Source: a virus | Virus record (IMG/VR): IMGVR_UViG_3300020385_000032 | Span: 1 to 34,451 of that record | DNA length: 34,451 nucleotides | Reading direction: 5' to 3' (one strand) | Part shown: piece by piece, positions 16,801 to 25,287 of the stretch | How positions within the stretch are numbered: position 1 is the first letter of the stretch | Layout of the letters: every line of letters starts with the position of its first letter | Translations under genes and position numbers: made by a program | Notes under the pieces: model-generated | What the model was told of the DNA's origin: nothing | The model's input: the letters and a program-made list of their open reading frames with translations, nothing else | Databases searched by the model: none

Positions 16801-18850
16801 AGTAATCATATTTTACGGTTAAGCTAAAGCTGAAGTTTTGATCTTCATCTTTGTATTTGGTTTCGCTAGATTGTGTGAAGTAAAGTCTTCCGTATTCGTA
16901 TGAATAGTCTCTCTGACCATTATCAAACATAAAGTCACTAATAACAGACACGTTACTATTATTGTCATCAACTATTGAGTTTATCTTTAAAACATCTGCC
17001 CTGTTTAGCTCGATGTAAAATCTTCCTTCGTTGTCCACTCCAACATCAGTTTGATCTAATGTTAAGTTGTCTTCCTTTTTTAGTTTTCTTCTAATTCCAT
17101 TATCACCGCTTTGTGATGGATCTGTGTCCAATTCTACGGTGGCAAGAAGCGTATAGGTAAAACCAGATGATAAACCAGAGATCGTTAGTTGACTGCCCTC
17201 ATTTAATAACGTATAGTTAGAAACTAAACTAATAATTCCACTAGCGTCACGTTGGAATAGTTGATAATACGTGTCCTTAAATTCGCTAGTTAAAGAACCA
17301 GAAGGACCAACGAAAGAATAATTTCCTTGGATGAATGATGGAAGAGAGATTTCGAGTTGAGTTCCTAAAGGAGTTAGTTCGGTGAATGCTTTTCTTATAC
17401 GAACTTTCAAATCAGTTATACTCTTGACCGTTGTTCCTTTATCTACTGGGAACAACAAACTATGATTATTTCCTTCTGTTAAAAAAGCACCAACGCTAAT
17501 TTTTAAAGCAATATCAGTTCCATTGAGATCTTTGATTGCAAAAGGTTGATTGGTATTGCTTATTAAATTTTGATTGGGTAGAAGTTCAACATCACGGAAA
17601 TATAATCTATGTCCATTGGGACTTGTTTGAACTGAGATTATAGTTGCATTTGCAGTAAGAACATCGTTCTTGAAAATCTGGACATCAAGCCCACCTTCAA
17701 TCAATGCACCACGATTAAAGTATTCATCTTCAAACGGCTGATCGCTTTCCATTGAAACATCGTCCACATAATTACCAAGTTCGAATGGTTTAATTTCTGT
17801 GGATTCTCTGGTAGCAGTGGTTCTTGCTTTGTCTAGATCTTTGAACTCTATTGTTTGATTATCGAACTCGTGTCCGTAGATGTAAGCCTTACCCGAGCCA
17901 ATCGCCAAGGCCAGTTTACTGGTATTACTACCATGTTTCTGAACTTCTAACTCAAACGGATCAGTAATGTATGATCCCGATTCGTCAAATGTTCTTCTTG
18001 CTAAAGTTTTTTCTAGTTCAGCATAGTCACTGTAGATCACTTGGTTTGTGATGACTCCACCGTTTAGAGTGGCTAGTGGTACAAAGTTGTCTCGTTCTGC
18101 TGATGTGAAGAAACTGAGATCCAAAACGATTTGATATCTGTCAGACCCAGGCGCGTTGAAGTTATAAAAACCTCTCGCTGGATCTCGTAGGGTTTCGTCC
18201 TCATTCGCTCCAATATAGTTCTTTTGAATTTCAAAACCGAAGGAACCGTTTTGATCACCATACTGCCTTATTCCTGCTATAGTAGTCCCGAATGCAGGTG
18301 CGTGCTGTTCTTCTGTTCGAACAAAGTAACCATCAATAAAAAAGATACCTTCACTTACAGAGTAAAGTTTGGCTACCCCAGATTGTGTGGTTCCTCCAAC
18401 AGTTGCTGTCGCTACTTCAGTGTTGATGGAAGATGTTAGAGTTGTGCTTGCAACTAGATTAGCAAGAGTTCCCTTTACGACCTGTATAAACAAGACATAG
18501 AAATTATCTTCAGTGGTAGCGTCTTCTACATGAATTACTTTTGCAACGTTGAGATTGTCTTCACTAGAAACTTCAAATCCAGAGAAAGAAGCAATTGGTG
18601 ATGTGCTGGTAACTCGAATGAAGTCTACCGTCTGGAACGCACTGTCTGCACCGTATACTTTAGAACCATCTTTAAATACATGATTACCAAATCTTTCAAT
18701 TTGGTTTTGTAGGATTGACTGAATTTGTGATAGTTCTCTTGCCTGAACAGCGTATCCAGGCCTGAATAGAATCTTATGAAAATTCTTGTCTTCACTGTAG
18801 TCATCAAAATAAGGTTCTATGTTGAATAAATCGTTATTATAAGAAGGCAT
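13850..18850 (-). CDS. DUF4815-type large baseplate / fibre-attachment structural protein
   Basis: A 1666-aa protein, the largest in the window. The first 65 residues (PYFDDYSEDKNFHKILFRPG, then YAVQARELSQIQSILQNQIE, RFGNHVFKDGS) are the hallmark opening of the DUF4815 family of T4-like marine phages. Further landmarks are GKAYIYGHEF near residue 325 and, in the last third, QWIDPFAQTFFVDE, VFFGKKDSTLPVTFQIRP, NGYPHPSA and YLEPGEYALCVTSNSKDYEL, which look like a beta-sandwich region. The family is structural; its exact role is not established to my knowledge. Lying between gp8 and the fibre genes, where T4 has gp9 and gp10, it may connect fibres to the baseplate. That is inference. The start is preceded by AAGGG and lies 11 bases after gp8. 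Confidence 0.8.
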   Translation of the reverse strand: MPSYNNDLFNIEPYFDDYSEDKNFHKILFRPGYAVQARELSQIQSILQNQIERFGNHVFKDGSKVYGADSAFQTVDFIRVTSTSPIASFSGFEVSSEDNLNVAKVIHVEDATTEDNFYVLFIQVVKGTLANLVASTTLTSSINTEVATATVGGTTQSGVAKLYSVSEGIFFIDGYFVRTEEQHAPAFGTTIAGIRQYGDQNGSFGFEIQKNYIGANEDETLRDPARGFYNFNAPGSDRYQIVLDLSFFTSAERDNFVPLATLNGGVITNQVIYSDYAELEKTLARRTFDESGSYITDPFELEVQKHGSNTSKLALAIGSGKAYIYGHEFDNQTIEFKDLDKARTTATRESTEIKPFELGNYVDDVSMESDQPFEDEYFNRGALIEGGLDVQIFKNDVLTANATIISVQTSPNGHRLYFRDVELLPNQNLISNTNQPFAIKDLNGTDIALKISVGAFLTEGNNHSLLFPVDKGTTVKSITDLKVRIRKAFTELTPLGTQLEISLPSFIQGNYSFVGPSGSLTSEFKDTYYQLFQRDASGIISLVSNYTLLNEGSQLTISGLSSGFTYTLLATVELDTDPSQSGDNGIRRKLKKEDNLTLDQTDVGVDNEGRFYIELNRADVLKINSIVDDNNSNVSVISDFMFDNGQRDYSYEYGRLYFTQSSETKYKDEDQNFSFSLTVKYDYFEHDGFGPLTVDSYPVGEQEFNYEDIPLFTSPISGKTTSLNSCVDFRFTRDEPRRLNPNDPSSGTEDAPAANILSSSSVPVFQITQSRENDVLKVKHDYYLPRIDKLVLNRDLNNETTVFKVVKGFPSLSPVPPEDMENSLTLYKLIVPAYTHNPDDVVLERTPHKRYTMSEIGDVDKRLEQVELLSSLTSVEAKVDAISFDDRMESGREADKKAILVDDFGGHGIGDVSKDDYKCAIDIQNKELRPAFKTHAYSLSVDSIDAGLTVDGNGIVMVNYSSTGSTLAAQTKASEKTSINPYQVTNWVGRIHVDDPIDVWFDETKRPRVKTNTLGENDAWMATSYDDNRVGFGSQWNDWEAIWSGIATDKKPNSSKVKNLLSIPRVNESLNTMRQRFEKDLILQRRTKSVEQRSNEIVSSMTSFPDHIIKTLKGKIVDLSVVPYMRSKVITVTTENLKPNTAVNVFIDNTLATSYITTPSWSNTTDDTGKLQQFTLLLPTSTFLTGKRILKIVDTANTTVAETILYAQGVYETSSQTVSSVRPIIRRRQTVTSSSVPSDVNTRKSELRTSKKYQWIDPFAQTFFVDESENPQGIFLQNLEVFFGKKDSTLPVTFQIRPTKNGYPHPSAIIPFSEVVVYPSSISINQTIPTVGTKVTFDTPVYLEPGEYALCVTSNSKDYELYTATTGATELASSTDNAIRIQKQVYSGKLFRPQNTNIAEPDYTKDLMFIANRCEFVTSGNKNITLKAANSGSSHKAHLSRVISYIQKPVTTETQITYSLLDNAAINENSNISLNEEKTVNTDAGSLTVSFLNGNSDVSPVMDSRSTALLHIENEVNNNIRTQDDENPLGTSSGSSVRYISKRVELIDDNAANDFHVFVDSIKPENTQYEIYVKARKVGDQTDFDLLPYRRLQRINEEKFSEDESTIITEEFRLSNTNTKYSTFAIKICLYSGKNDSEGASVVDPDGTVIPIVKSVRTVALEHGTS

Positions 18851-18861
18851 TTATGTTTCCC

Positions 18862-21090
18862 TTAGAATCCTATCAAGATTCGTACTTCTTCTCGTTGGTT
18901 ACTTTGTCGATCAATAGACCTTACATTCTGTATGTATAAGACTTCTCCTGAGCCTTGTACCAGTTGTGAGTCATTTATGCTGCTAACTTTGTAGTTCGCT
19001 CCATTGGGACCACTGATAGTCCCTCCCGCACTAAATCCCCCAAGAACATCGGAGAGAACTAAGGTTCCGCTCGTTCCATTCGTGGCTGGTGTCCAAGAAG
19101 CCACTTTGGCAATTGTAAGTTTTTTACCTAAGTTTTCTTGTGTTATACCATTATCTAATGCAAAATCAGATGAAGTAAATGAACCAGATGTAGGAGTCAA
19201 TCCCAGTTCTGTTGTCATCCTATAGACTGGAGTTTCTGATGCATCGATGTAGAAATTCTCTCCAATTTTAATTCTACCAATAAAGGGGTCTCCATTAGGA
19301 TCGACTGTAAAGGAAGCCGCAGTTGTTCCAAATGTTGCAATAAGTTCTCCACCTTCATCTTCGATATTTGTATAGTCGTGTTGTTCAGCCCCAGAGGAAA
19401 TTCCAACCACGGAAGCAGTGGAACTTGCAGAGAATGGAACTGCACCCACATCTCCTGTTGCAGTTAATCTAACTAAAAGTTCTCGATTGGTACTATCCCA
19501 ACCACGAACTGCCCCAGTGGCAGTTATACCAAGAACACTGTTAAAGTGGGTAACATTTTCATTTACTGCAAAGTTTCCAGTTCCCCCACTTGCACCGAAG
19601 TTGATTCTGATTCTTTCCTCTTCTGAACTAGGGAGAACAAATTCTTTGGTGGGGTTTTTTAAAGTCAATTTACCTTCAATGTTGGCGCTATCATATTCCC
19701 ATCGTTCTATGGTGGCAACCGCATTTGATTGTTTACCGAAGATATAATCATTTGCTTTAAACAATTCTGTACCATAACCAACAGAAGATCCAAATGGTTT
19801 TTTGACTATTATGCTAGTTTTTCTGTCGAACTCGGATCCAGCAACTCGGAGACTATTGTCATTCAGTACTGGATTCTTTAGTATTCCAAATTGTCTAAAG
19901 TCATTGACATCAATTATTTCTGGTTGACCTTCAACATTATCGTTTATGATACGAACTAGAACTTTAGATGCGTTAAACTCATTCACAGCGTCTCCACCGT
20001 GTCCGCCCTTTGGTGAGATATAAATTCTTGCGGTGGGGGAACTACCAACAAGGCCTGGGGTTGGGAATGTTGCAAATGCTCCAGTATATTTTCTTCCTGT
20101 GTTTATTGCGACAAGATCCTTCGACGGCATCACGAACTTGGCATCTTCTCCGTCACCATGTATTAGAATCTCTGGAAGAATCTTAAAAGAAGTCTGTGCT
20201 TCATTGTCTGCAAGGCCAAATATTTTTCTCTCTAGTGGGGTTTCCAATGTTAGTGTTTTAACATTACCTTCAACCTCATAGTCAGATATTCTGTGTGCTT
20301 GACCCGAACCAAGGCCAGATGAAGTATAAAAAACATAACCATTGTATGCATCATCATCTTCTGAGAATAAAGAGTCGTTCGGATTTAAAACTACAGTAGT
20401 AGAGCCTCCATCGGTTGACTGATAAACATTTTTTGCGTCTGCTAATGAATTGGGGTATTGACTACTCAGAGTAGTTTGAAGTCCAGTAACATCAATTCTG
20501 TTTATTGCACCGTCCACGGTTTTCTGTTGAACTTCAAATTGTAGATTTGCAGTTTCATCTTCAGACTTTTCTCTGAACATAACAGGCATATATTCTTCTG
20601 TTAAGAAGTCTAGCTGATCATCTGTTATGGTATACATGAACTTCCACTTATAGCCATCTGAAAGCCTAAAGCTACTTGTTCCTGTTTGTGTTGGTGTTTG
20701 GGATGAGGCCGAACCGTTATTGTTGTCAAGGCACTTATAGACAGACTTCCCACCGACAAGAACATAATAATCGGTAACGGATTCTGGATCATTTTGATCT
20801 GCGGTGTCATCGTATTCTGAATATACTCTTCCCGCTGTCCAGTTGGTTCGAGGGATTACGAATGATATATTTCTAGAATCGACTCTGATGGAAAATAGAG
20901 AGTTCCTATAAGCAGAGAATTTTTCTGCAACCGAATCAACTACAGATGGTGGCGTTGTTTCATCTGTCCAAGGTAAAATCTTACCAAAGAAAAAGTAATA
21001 GTTATCATCGGATAAAGGATCAAGTTGCTTCTTTAAGCTATCAGCAAAAACTGTTCTGAAGTTATTTTGTAGTGCGTCTGTTAATGCCAT
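18862..21090 (-). CDS. 8: gp8-like baseplate wedge protein, internally expanded
   Basis: A 742-aa protein (T4 gp8 is 334 aa). In T4, gp8 is a wedge subunit linking gp7 and gp10 at the baseplate edge. The first 170 residues match T4 gp8 in pattern: FFFGKILPWTDE, FVIPRTNWTAGRVYSEYDD, VYKCLDNNNG and LSDGYKWKFMYTI, against T4 FGRSEPW, VIPRRDWGDTRY, VYRCLD and GDGYVWEYLFEI. The C-terminus (GSGEVLYIQNVRSI, then REEVRILIGF) also aligns with the T4 end (SGEMIYMENRPPI, EEINILFTF). The roughly 400 extra residues are therefore internal, mainly between about 370 and 700, and are beta-rich. AGGA lies upstream of the ATG. It follows gp7 by 9 bases. Confidence 0.9.
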   Translation of the reverse strand: MALTDALQNNFRTVFADSLKKQLDPLSDDNYYFFFGKILPWTDETTPPSVVDSVAEKFSAYRNSLFSIRVDSRNISFVIPRTNWTAGRVYSEYDDTADQNDPESVTDYYVLVGGKSVYKCLDNNNGSASSQTPTQTGTSSFRLSDGYKWKFMYTITDDQLDFLTEEYMPVMFREKSEDETANLQFEVQQKTVDGAINRIDVTGLQTTLSSQYPNSLADAKNVYQSTDGGSTTVVLNPNDSLFSEDDDAYNGYVFYTSSGLGSGQAHRISDYEVEGNVKTLTLETPLERKIFGLADNEAQTSFKILPEILIHGDGEDAKFVMPSKDLVAINTGRKYTGAFATFPTPGLVGSSPTARIYISPKGGHGGDAVNEFNASKVLVRIINDNVEGQPEIIDVNDFRQFGILKNPVLNDNSLRVAGSEFDRKTSIIVKKPFGSSVGYGTELFKANDYIFGKQSNAVATIERWEYDSANIEGKLTLKNPTKEFVLPSSEEERIRINFGASGGTGNFAVNENVTHFNSVLGITATGAVRGWDSTNRELLVRLTATGDVGAVPFSASSTASVVGISSGAEQHDYTNIEDEGGELIATFGTTAASFTVDPNGDPFIGRIKIGENFYIDASETPVYRMTTELGLTPTSGSFTSSDFALDNGITQENLGKKLTIAKVASWTPATNGTSGTLVLSDVLGGFSAGGTISGPNGANYKVSSINDSQLVQGSGEVLYIQNVRSIDRQSNQREEVRILIGF

Positions 21091-21099
21091 CTAAGCGTC

Positions 21100-22884
21100 C
21101 TACCCATTGTTCGTTTCTGATGTTGTTCCGTATGGAACACTGTAATATTGATCATGCGCTCCAGCCCCAGCCCCAGTTGTTCCAAGGTATGGAAACTGTG
21201 GAGATGTCCATGTAGAGTATGTAGGGTTGCTGTGGAAATGAAATCCTACGTTTAAGAAATTAAAGTCTCCAGTTGCTATTGCACCAAATGACGTTCCGAG
21301 AGCAATATTATTTATTCCCCTAGAATTTGGATGATGATATATTGGGAAGAAATCCAAACCAAGAGCTTGAGCAGAAGTATATCCTTCTGCTCCTGTTCTC
21401 CCTAGAGCAGCCGTCGCACCTGTTACACCAACAACATGTGCTGTTATTCCACCTTCTGGGACTGTCCCTATTGTTTCACCGTTTCCTGTCGGACCACCAG
21501 TGAATCCAGGCGCGAAACCATTTGGATATAGATCTACACTTGTTCCTGCGATAGAATTGTTTGCTCTGAGATCCTGTGTTGTGCCAAATGTGTATGGTGT
21601 ATAGTTTCCGATCACAGAGATTTCTTGTTTTTGTATTTCACTGTGAAACGGTGAGTCTGAACTTAGTGTGTCAGACAAGAGAACATCACCGAACAATTTA
21701 AACCCTGATGGATGTAAAAGTGCCTTTACTGAATCTGAATATTTTTGCAATGAAAGTTTAGTCTTTAGAACATAGGAGAAATACTGATAATAATCATTGT
21801 CTTCTAACTTTTTCTTTGAACTTAGCTTACCAGAGTTGTCAAAATAAAATCCATCATACTCTGCAAGTGCGCTGCTTTTTGCAGTTCCTTGTGCATTTCC
21901 GTTTCCTGTGGTACTTTCAATCGTGAATGTAACATCAGTGAAGTAGTTTACTCCGTGATTCAGAATTTCAATGTCTTTAATTCTACCTTTATTGTCTACG
22001 CGAGTTACTTTAGCTGCGGCTCCAATACCACCACCCTCTTCGACTAACTTAACAAAATCTCCGATTGCATAACCAACACCAGAGTTTGAAATCGTATATT
22101 CGCTCAACAAACCAAAAGTTTTTTCTCTTAGTTTTGATCCATCTGACAATTCAACTTCTATGGTCCTGTTTGGGATAAAATCACCATCTATGTTCTCTAA
22201 AAATAGTTCAGTGACTATAAAAGGAGGTAGATCATATTGAATAATATCAGAAACGAAAGCAGTTGCGTTTGTAGTTGACTCATCTAATGCCACCTGAACT
22301 AATGACTTATTTTTCATGGTGAAGTTACTTAAGCCATTTTCTGAAGTAACCCTAATAGACTTTCTTTCAATCCACTTACCAGTGGAAGTTTCAAGAATAT
22401 CAGTCTTTGGGTAGAACACCTCAGCGATACTATTGTAGAAAGCATCGAAGAAAAAGGCAAAAGAACTTTCCGATCCCTTTATGGCATAAAAGTCACGAAC
22501 TCTTTTTAGTAGTGACTTTCTGTCAAGTAAATTACCATCGGAATCTAGTGTACTTTCTTTTGGGAAGTTTCTCATGAACTTGTGTTCGAACGAATCAACA
22601 AACTCATCGAGTGTGTTTTCTATATCATAGAAATCATTCAGAAGCAAAGTTCTTTCGGTTGCATTACCCTGTTGTTCCATGAATTCATAATATGCTTCTA
22701 TGAAAGCAACAAAGTTTGGATGATCTAAATTAGTGAAATCAGGAACCTGACTTTCGATTAGAGGAGAAATACCGTTAACTATACTTTTGGTTCGAGCATC
22801 TAATGGGACAAGTTGACCATTATCAAATATAGTAGGTGGATCACCGCCGCCAGAAGAACCTCGAAGTAAAAGTGTCAGAGACAT
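21100..22884 (-). CDS. 7: gp7-like baseplate wedge initiator (C-terminal core of the T4 protein only)
   Basis: A 594-aa protein (T4 gp7 is 1032 aa). Residues about 45-185 match the C-terminal part of T4 gp7: PDFTNLDHPNFVAFIEAYYE against T4 PDSYLLQDSNFEAFCEAYIQ, then RVRDFYAIKGSESSFAFFFD against YDFYSTKGIEASYKFLFK. A later YYQYFSYVLKTKLSLQKYSD with LLHPSGFKLFG corresponds to T4 YYVMKIKSNLPSSRWKSD with FVHPVGFGFI. The large N-terminal propeller-like region of T4 gp7 is absent. The last 150 residues are Gly/Thr/Ala-rich (TGGPTGNGETIG, VGVTGATAALG) and not T4-like. In T4, gp7 nucleates wedge assembly and binds gp8, gp10, gp6 and gp53. Position between gp6 and gp8 supports the call. Confidence 0.85.
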   Translation of the reverse strand: MSLTLLLRGSSGGGDPPTIFDNGQLVPLDARTKSIVNGISPLIESQVPDFTNLDHPNFVAFIEAYYEFMEQQGNATERTLLLNDFYDIENTLDEFVDSFEHKFMRNFPKESTLDSDGNLLDRKSLLKRVRDFYAIKGSESSFAFFFDAFYNSIAEVFYPKTDILETSTGKWIERKSIRVTSENGLSNFTMKNKSLVQVALDESTTNATAFVSDIIQYDLPPFIVTELFLENIDGDFIPNRTIEVELSDGSKLREKTFGLLSEYTISNSGVGYAIGDFVKLVEEGGGIGAAAKVTRVDNKGRIKDIEILNHGVNYFTDVTFTIESTTGNGNAQGTAKSSALAEYDGFYFDNSGKLSSKKKLEDNDYYQYFSYVLKTKLSLQKYSDSVKALLHPSGFKLFGDVLLSDTLSSDSPFHSEIQKQEISVIGNYTPYTFGTTQDLRANNSIAGTSVDLYPNGFAPGFTGGPTGNGETIGTVPEGGITAHVVGVTGATAALGRTGAEGYTSAQALGLDFFPIYHHPNSRGINNIALGTSFGAIATGDFNFLNVGFHFHSNPTYSTWTSPQFPYLGTTGAGAGAHDQYYSVPYGTTSETNNG

Positions 22885-22887
22885 CTA

Positions 22888-25287
22888 TCAATCTCTCCCA
22901 CTTTGGGGACAGAAACCAGGCTGAACGCACGATCCGTCTGCACATCTTTCCAATCCTTCAGCACATTCCCCATCATCGTCGGGTGGTTCTACTGTACCAC
23001 AATCAACCTCTGAGCAGCTAGATCCATCCCCAAAATAATCACCACCAGCAAGACTACATTCTTCTGATGTCTTTGTTGTGCATACGTCTCCTATGCAACA
23101 TGCGCCAGTTTGTGGGGGATCACCGTCAGGTGGATCCGTTGGATCTTCACATGGGAATTGTTCACATGTGCTATTATCACCGTGATATATTCCACCATTT
23201 AGAGTACAGTTAACTTCCGTTCTGATTGAACAGTTATCTCCAATACAACAAGCTCCAGTTGGATCAATAGGATCTCCTGTACCATCACCGTCAGGTGGAT
23301 CCGTTGAATCATCTGTGTTGCCACTTTCATCCACGGGATCTGGATCTGGCGGCTCCACATACACTTCAACCAATCCACCACCGGGATTATATTCAAAGTT
23401 CTGTGCGGCGGGGGGAGAAACTGCCGATCTACTTAGTTCAATTTGCGATAATTTTATATCATTGATGTTCTGAGTGTCTACTGTTAAGTTTCCGTTTTGG
23501 GTGGTATCATAGTTTAGAATTTTATGTGTGGGTGCAAAAATTACATCTTCACGAGGAGTGACATCAAAGGTGATTATACCTTGTCTTGTAGCACTGACAG
23601 GTATAAAGTTATTGATAAAAACGGCCCCAGATGCAAAGTCTATAGAACCCATGTTTTTATAGATTGATATTCTTCTACCACCAACTAGCTCATAAATCCG
23701 AAGTTTACCATCCATGTCACTGTCAATGGCTCCTCTGAATATAGTTCCGTCTGGTTTCTTGTATGCAAAGTCGCTCGACTGTACTGATGGGATTCCTTGT
23801 ATACCACCAAGAGAGTCATGACTAGTATTCATTAAAGTGTTGTTGAATTCAAGAACGTAGTTTCTTTTATTGTTCACGGAAGGAGCTAAACGTTTTTGTA
23901 ACATGACATCAACGTCAACATAGAGCAAAGAATTTTCAAGGTTACGACACAGTGCTTCCAGTTGGTTGATGTATAGGTGCTTCCCAAACTTACATAATTC
24001 TGTGGTGGCAAACAGTGTAATATACGATATCAACAATGCCTTAAGCTCTAGTGCTGTTTTAGTTGTCAGCGTGGGATCATAAGCAGACTTTGCTTTGAAC
24101 ATAACATATGTGTATTCGGGATCAATTATCTCAGGAAGAATACCAACAATATTCTTTGGCTTCAATATGTTGTTCTTTATGTCTTCCTTTTCTTGATCTG
24201 TCAACACACTCGTTGTTTTTGGTTTTACCGCAATATACACTCTACCATATTCTGGTGGGTATATCTCTTCTCCTCCATAAACAAAGACATCATCAGCGTC
24301 CCCATACTCATTCAACACAAGGGACCTATAATCTTCTTCGGTTACTGCTCTGTTTTGAGTCTGGAAGAACAGAGGGGAGTTGAAACGAATACTGTCTTTC
24401 GTTTCAATCGCGGCTCCTCCTGCCGAAGACGATACCACAGATATTGTGCCATTTGCAATCGAGGCAGTGAATGTTCTGTTTGACGATGTGTCAGATTTCC
24501 CCACACCGTTTGCATCTGATCCTGTCGTGGTGAAGTACTCTATGATTACAACATTACCATCTTCTAACTTCTTACCAAGAACACCATCACCAAACTTGAT
24601 TTCGTAAAGTCCCGTGGATGTTACCTCTAAGAAGAATGAAGTACTCGTTGATTTGAGTGTTGTTATATCAGATACCTTTGTCCACACGTCATTCTTACCG
24701 TCAGAGTCTGTCGTTGACTTCAGAACTCTAACAGTTATGTGATCAGTGTCCACATCAAGTGTGGGAATAACAAACTTAGTTTCAGATGTGCTAGATGAGA
24801 CATAGGATACTGAATTGAACTCACCTTCAAAGATTGAAAACTCACTAGAAACGTGAGGAGCGGTTCCAGAAGTATCAATCGTTATTGGAGCCATGTTGAA
24901 GAATGAATATGGTGTACCGCCAATAGTAGCAGAAAACTTTGTTCTGCCAGGTATGATCTTCGTGGATGTATCTGAAGTTGAAAGGGAAACAGTGACTCGT
25001 GCTTCGGCAGCTTTCTTTGAGTGTGGCGTATATCCGATTTGCTTTGCATGGGACATCACAGATTCTTTCTTGACTGCACTGTCCAAGAACATTTCGTTCG
25101 CTACCATGTTTGTATAGAATGACTGGTAGTGTGTGTTGTATGCTAGAACGTCTAGAAGAACCGATAAACCAGATCCATTAAAATCAAAATCCTTGAACTG
25201 CTCTTGGCCTTCTAGGAAAGTTTGAAAGTTTGATCTAATCGCATTGAAATCTAGATCTGTTATTTGCTTTGTTTTATTAACCGCCAT
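22888..25287 (-). CDS. 6: gp6-like baseplate wedge protein with Cys-rich C-terminal extension
   Basis: A 799-aa protein (T4 gp6 is 660 aa). In T4, gp6 forms the inner ring that ties the six wedges together. The N-terminus (TDLDFNAIRSNFQTFLEGQE, DFNGSGLSVLLDVLAYNTHY, MFLDSAVKKESVMSHAKQIG, YTPHS) is the strongly conserved gp6 opening. Residues about 290-420 carry the baseplate-J-like AVTEEDYRSLVLNEYGDADD and RVYIAVKPK segments. The core ends near residue 640. The last 160 residues are a Pro/Asp-rich linker, two repeats of about 37 residues beginning TGACCIGD with eight Cys each, and a short C-x2-G-x-E-x-C-x3-G-x-C module. This tail is not part of gp6 proper as I know it. The start overlaps the gp25 stop (TAATG). 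Confidence 0.93.
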   Translation of the reverse strand: MAVNKTKQITDLDFNAIRSNFQTFLEGQEQFKDFDFNGSGLSVLLDVLAYNTHYQSFYTNMVANEMFLDSAVKKESVMSHAKQIGYTPHSKKAAEARVTVSLSTSDTSTKIIPGRTKFSATIGGTPYSFFNMAPITIDTSGTAPHVSSEFSIFEGEFNSVSYVSSSTSETKFVIPTLDVDTDHITVRVLKSTTDSDGKNDVWTKVSDITTLKSTSTSFFLEVTSTGLYEIKFGDGVLGKKLEDGNVVIIEYFTTTGSDANGVGKSDTSSNRTFTASIANGTISVVSSSAGGAAIETKDSIRFNSPLFFQTQNRAVTEEDYRSLVLNEYGDADDVFVYGGEEIYPPEYGRVYIAVKPKTTSVLTDQEKEDIKNNILKPKNIVGILPEIIDPEYTYVMFKAKSAYDPTLTTKTALELKALLISYITLFATTELCKFGKHLYINQLEALCRNLENSLLYVDVDVMLQKRLAPSVNNKRNYVLEFNNTLMNTSHDSLGGIQGIPSVQSSDFAYKKPDGTIFRGAIDSDMDGKLRIYELVGGRRISIYKNMGSIDFASGAVFINNFIPVSATRQGIITFDVTPREDVIFAPTHKILNYDTTQNGNLTVDTQNINDIKLSQIELSRSAVSPPAAQNFEYNPGGGLVEVYVEPPDPDPVDESGNTDDSTDPPDGDGTGDPIDPTGACCIGDNCSIRTEVNCTLNGGIYHGDNSTCEQFPCEDPTDPPDGDPPQTGACCIGDVCTTKTSEECSLAGGDYFGDGSSCSEVDCGTVEPPDDDGECAEGLERCADGSCVQPGFCPQSGRD
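22999..23259 (-). repeat. Two cysteine-rich protein repeats encoded at the 3' end of gp6
   Basis: Residues 677-713 and 727-763 of gp6 follow the pattern TGACCIGD-x-C-x3-T-x3-C-x3-GG-x-Y-x-GD-x-S-x-C-x4-C. In the DNA, an identical stretch of about 22 bases (beginning TCACCGTCAGG on the plus strand, at about 23120 and 23285) encodes the Pro/Asp linker before each repeat. This suggests a duplication. Confidence 0.85.

Noticed and set aside
21300-21320. AATAAATA-like octamer on the minus strand
   Set aside because: It is inside gp7 about 200 bases before the next gene, with no sign of a leader; AT-rich octamers are expected by chance here.
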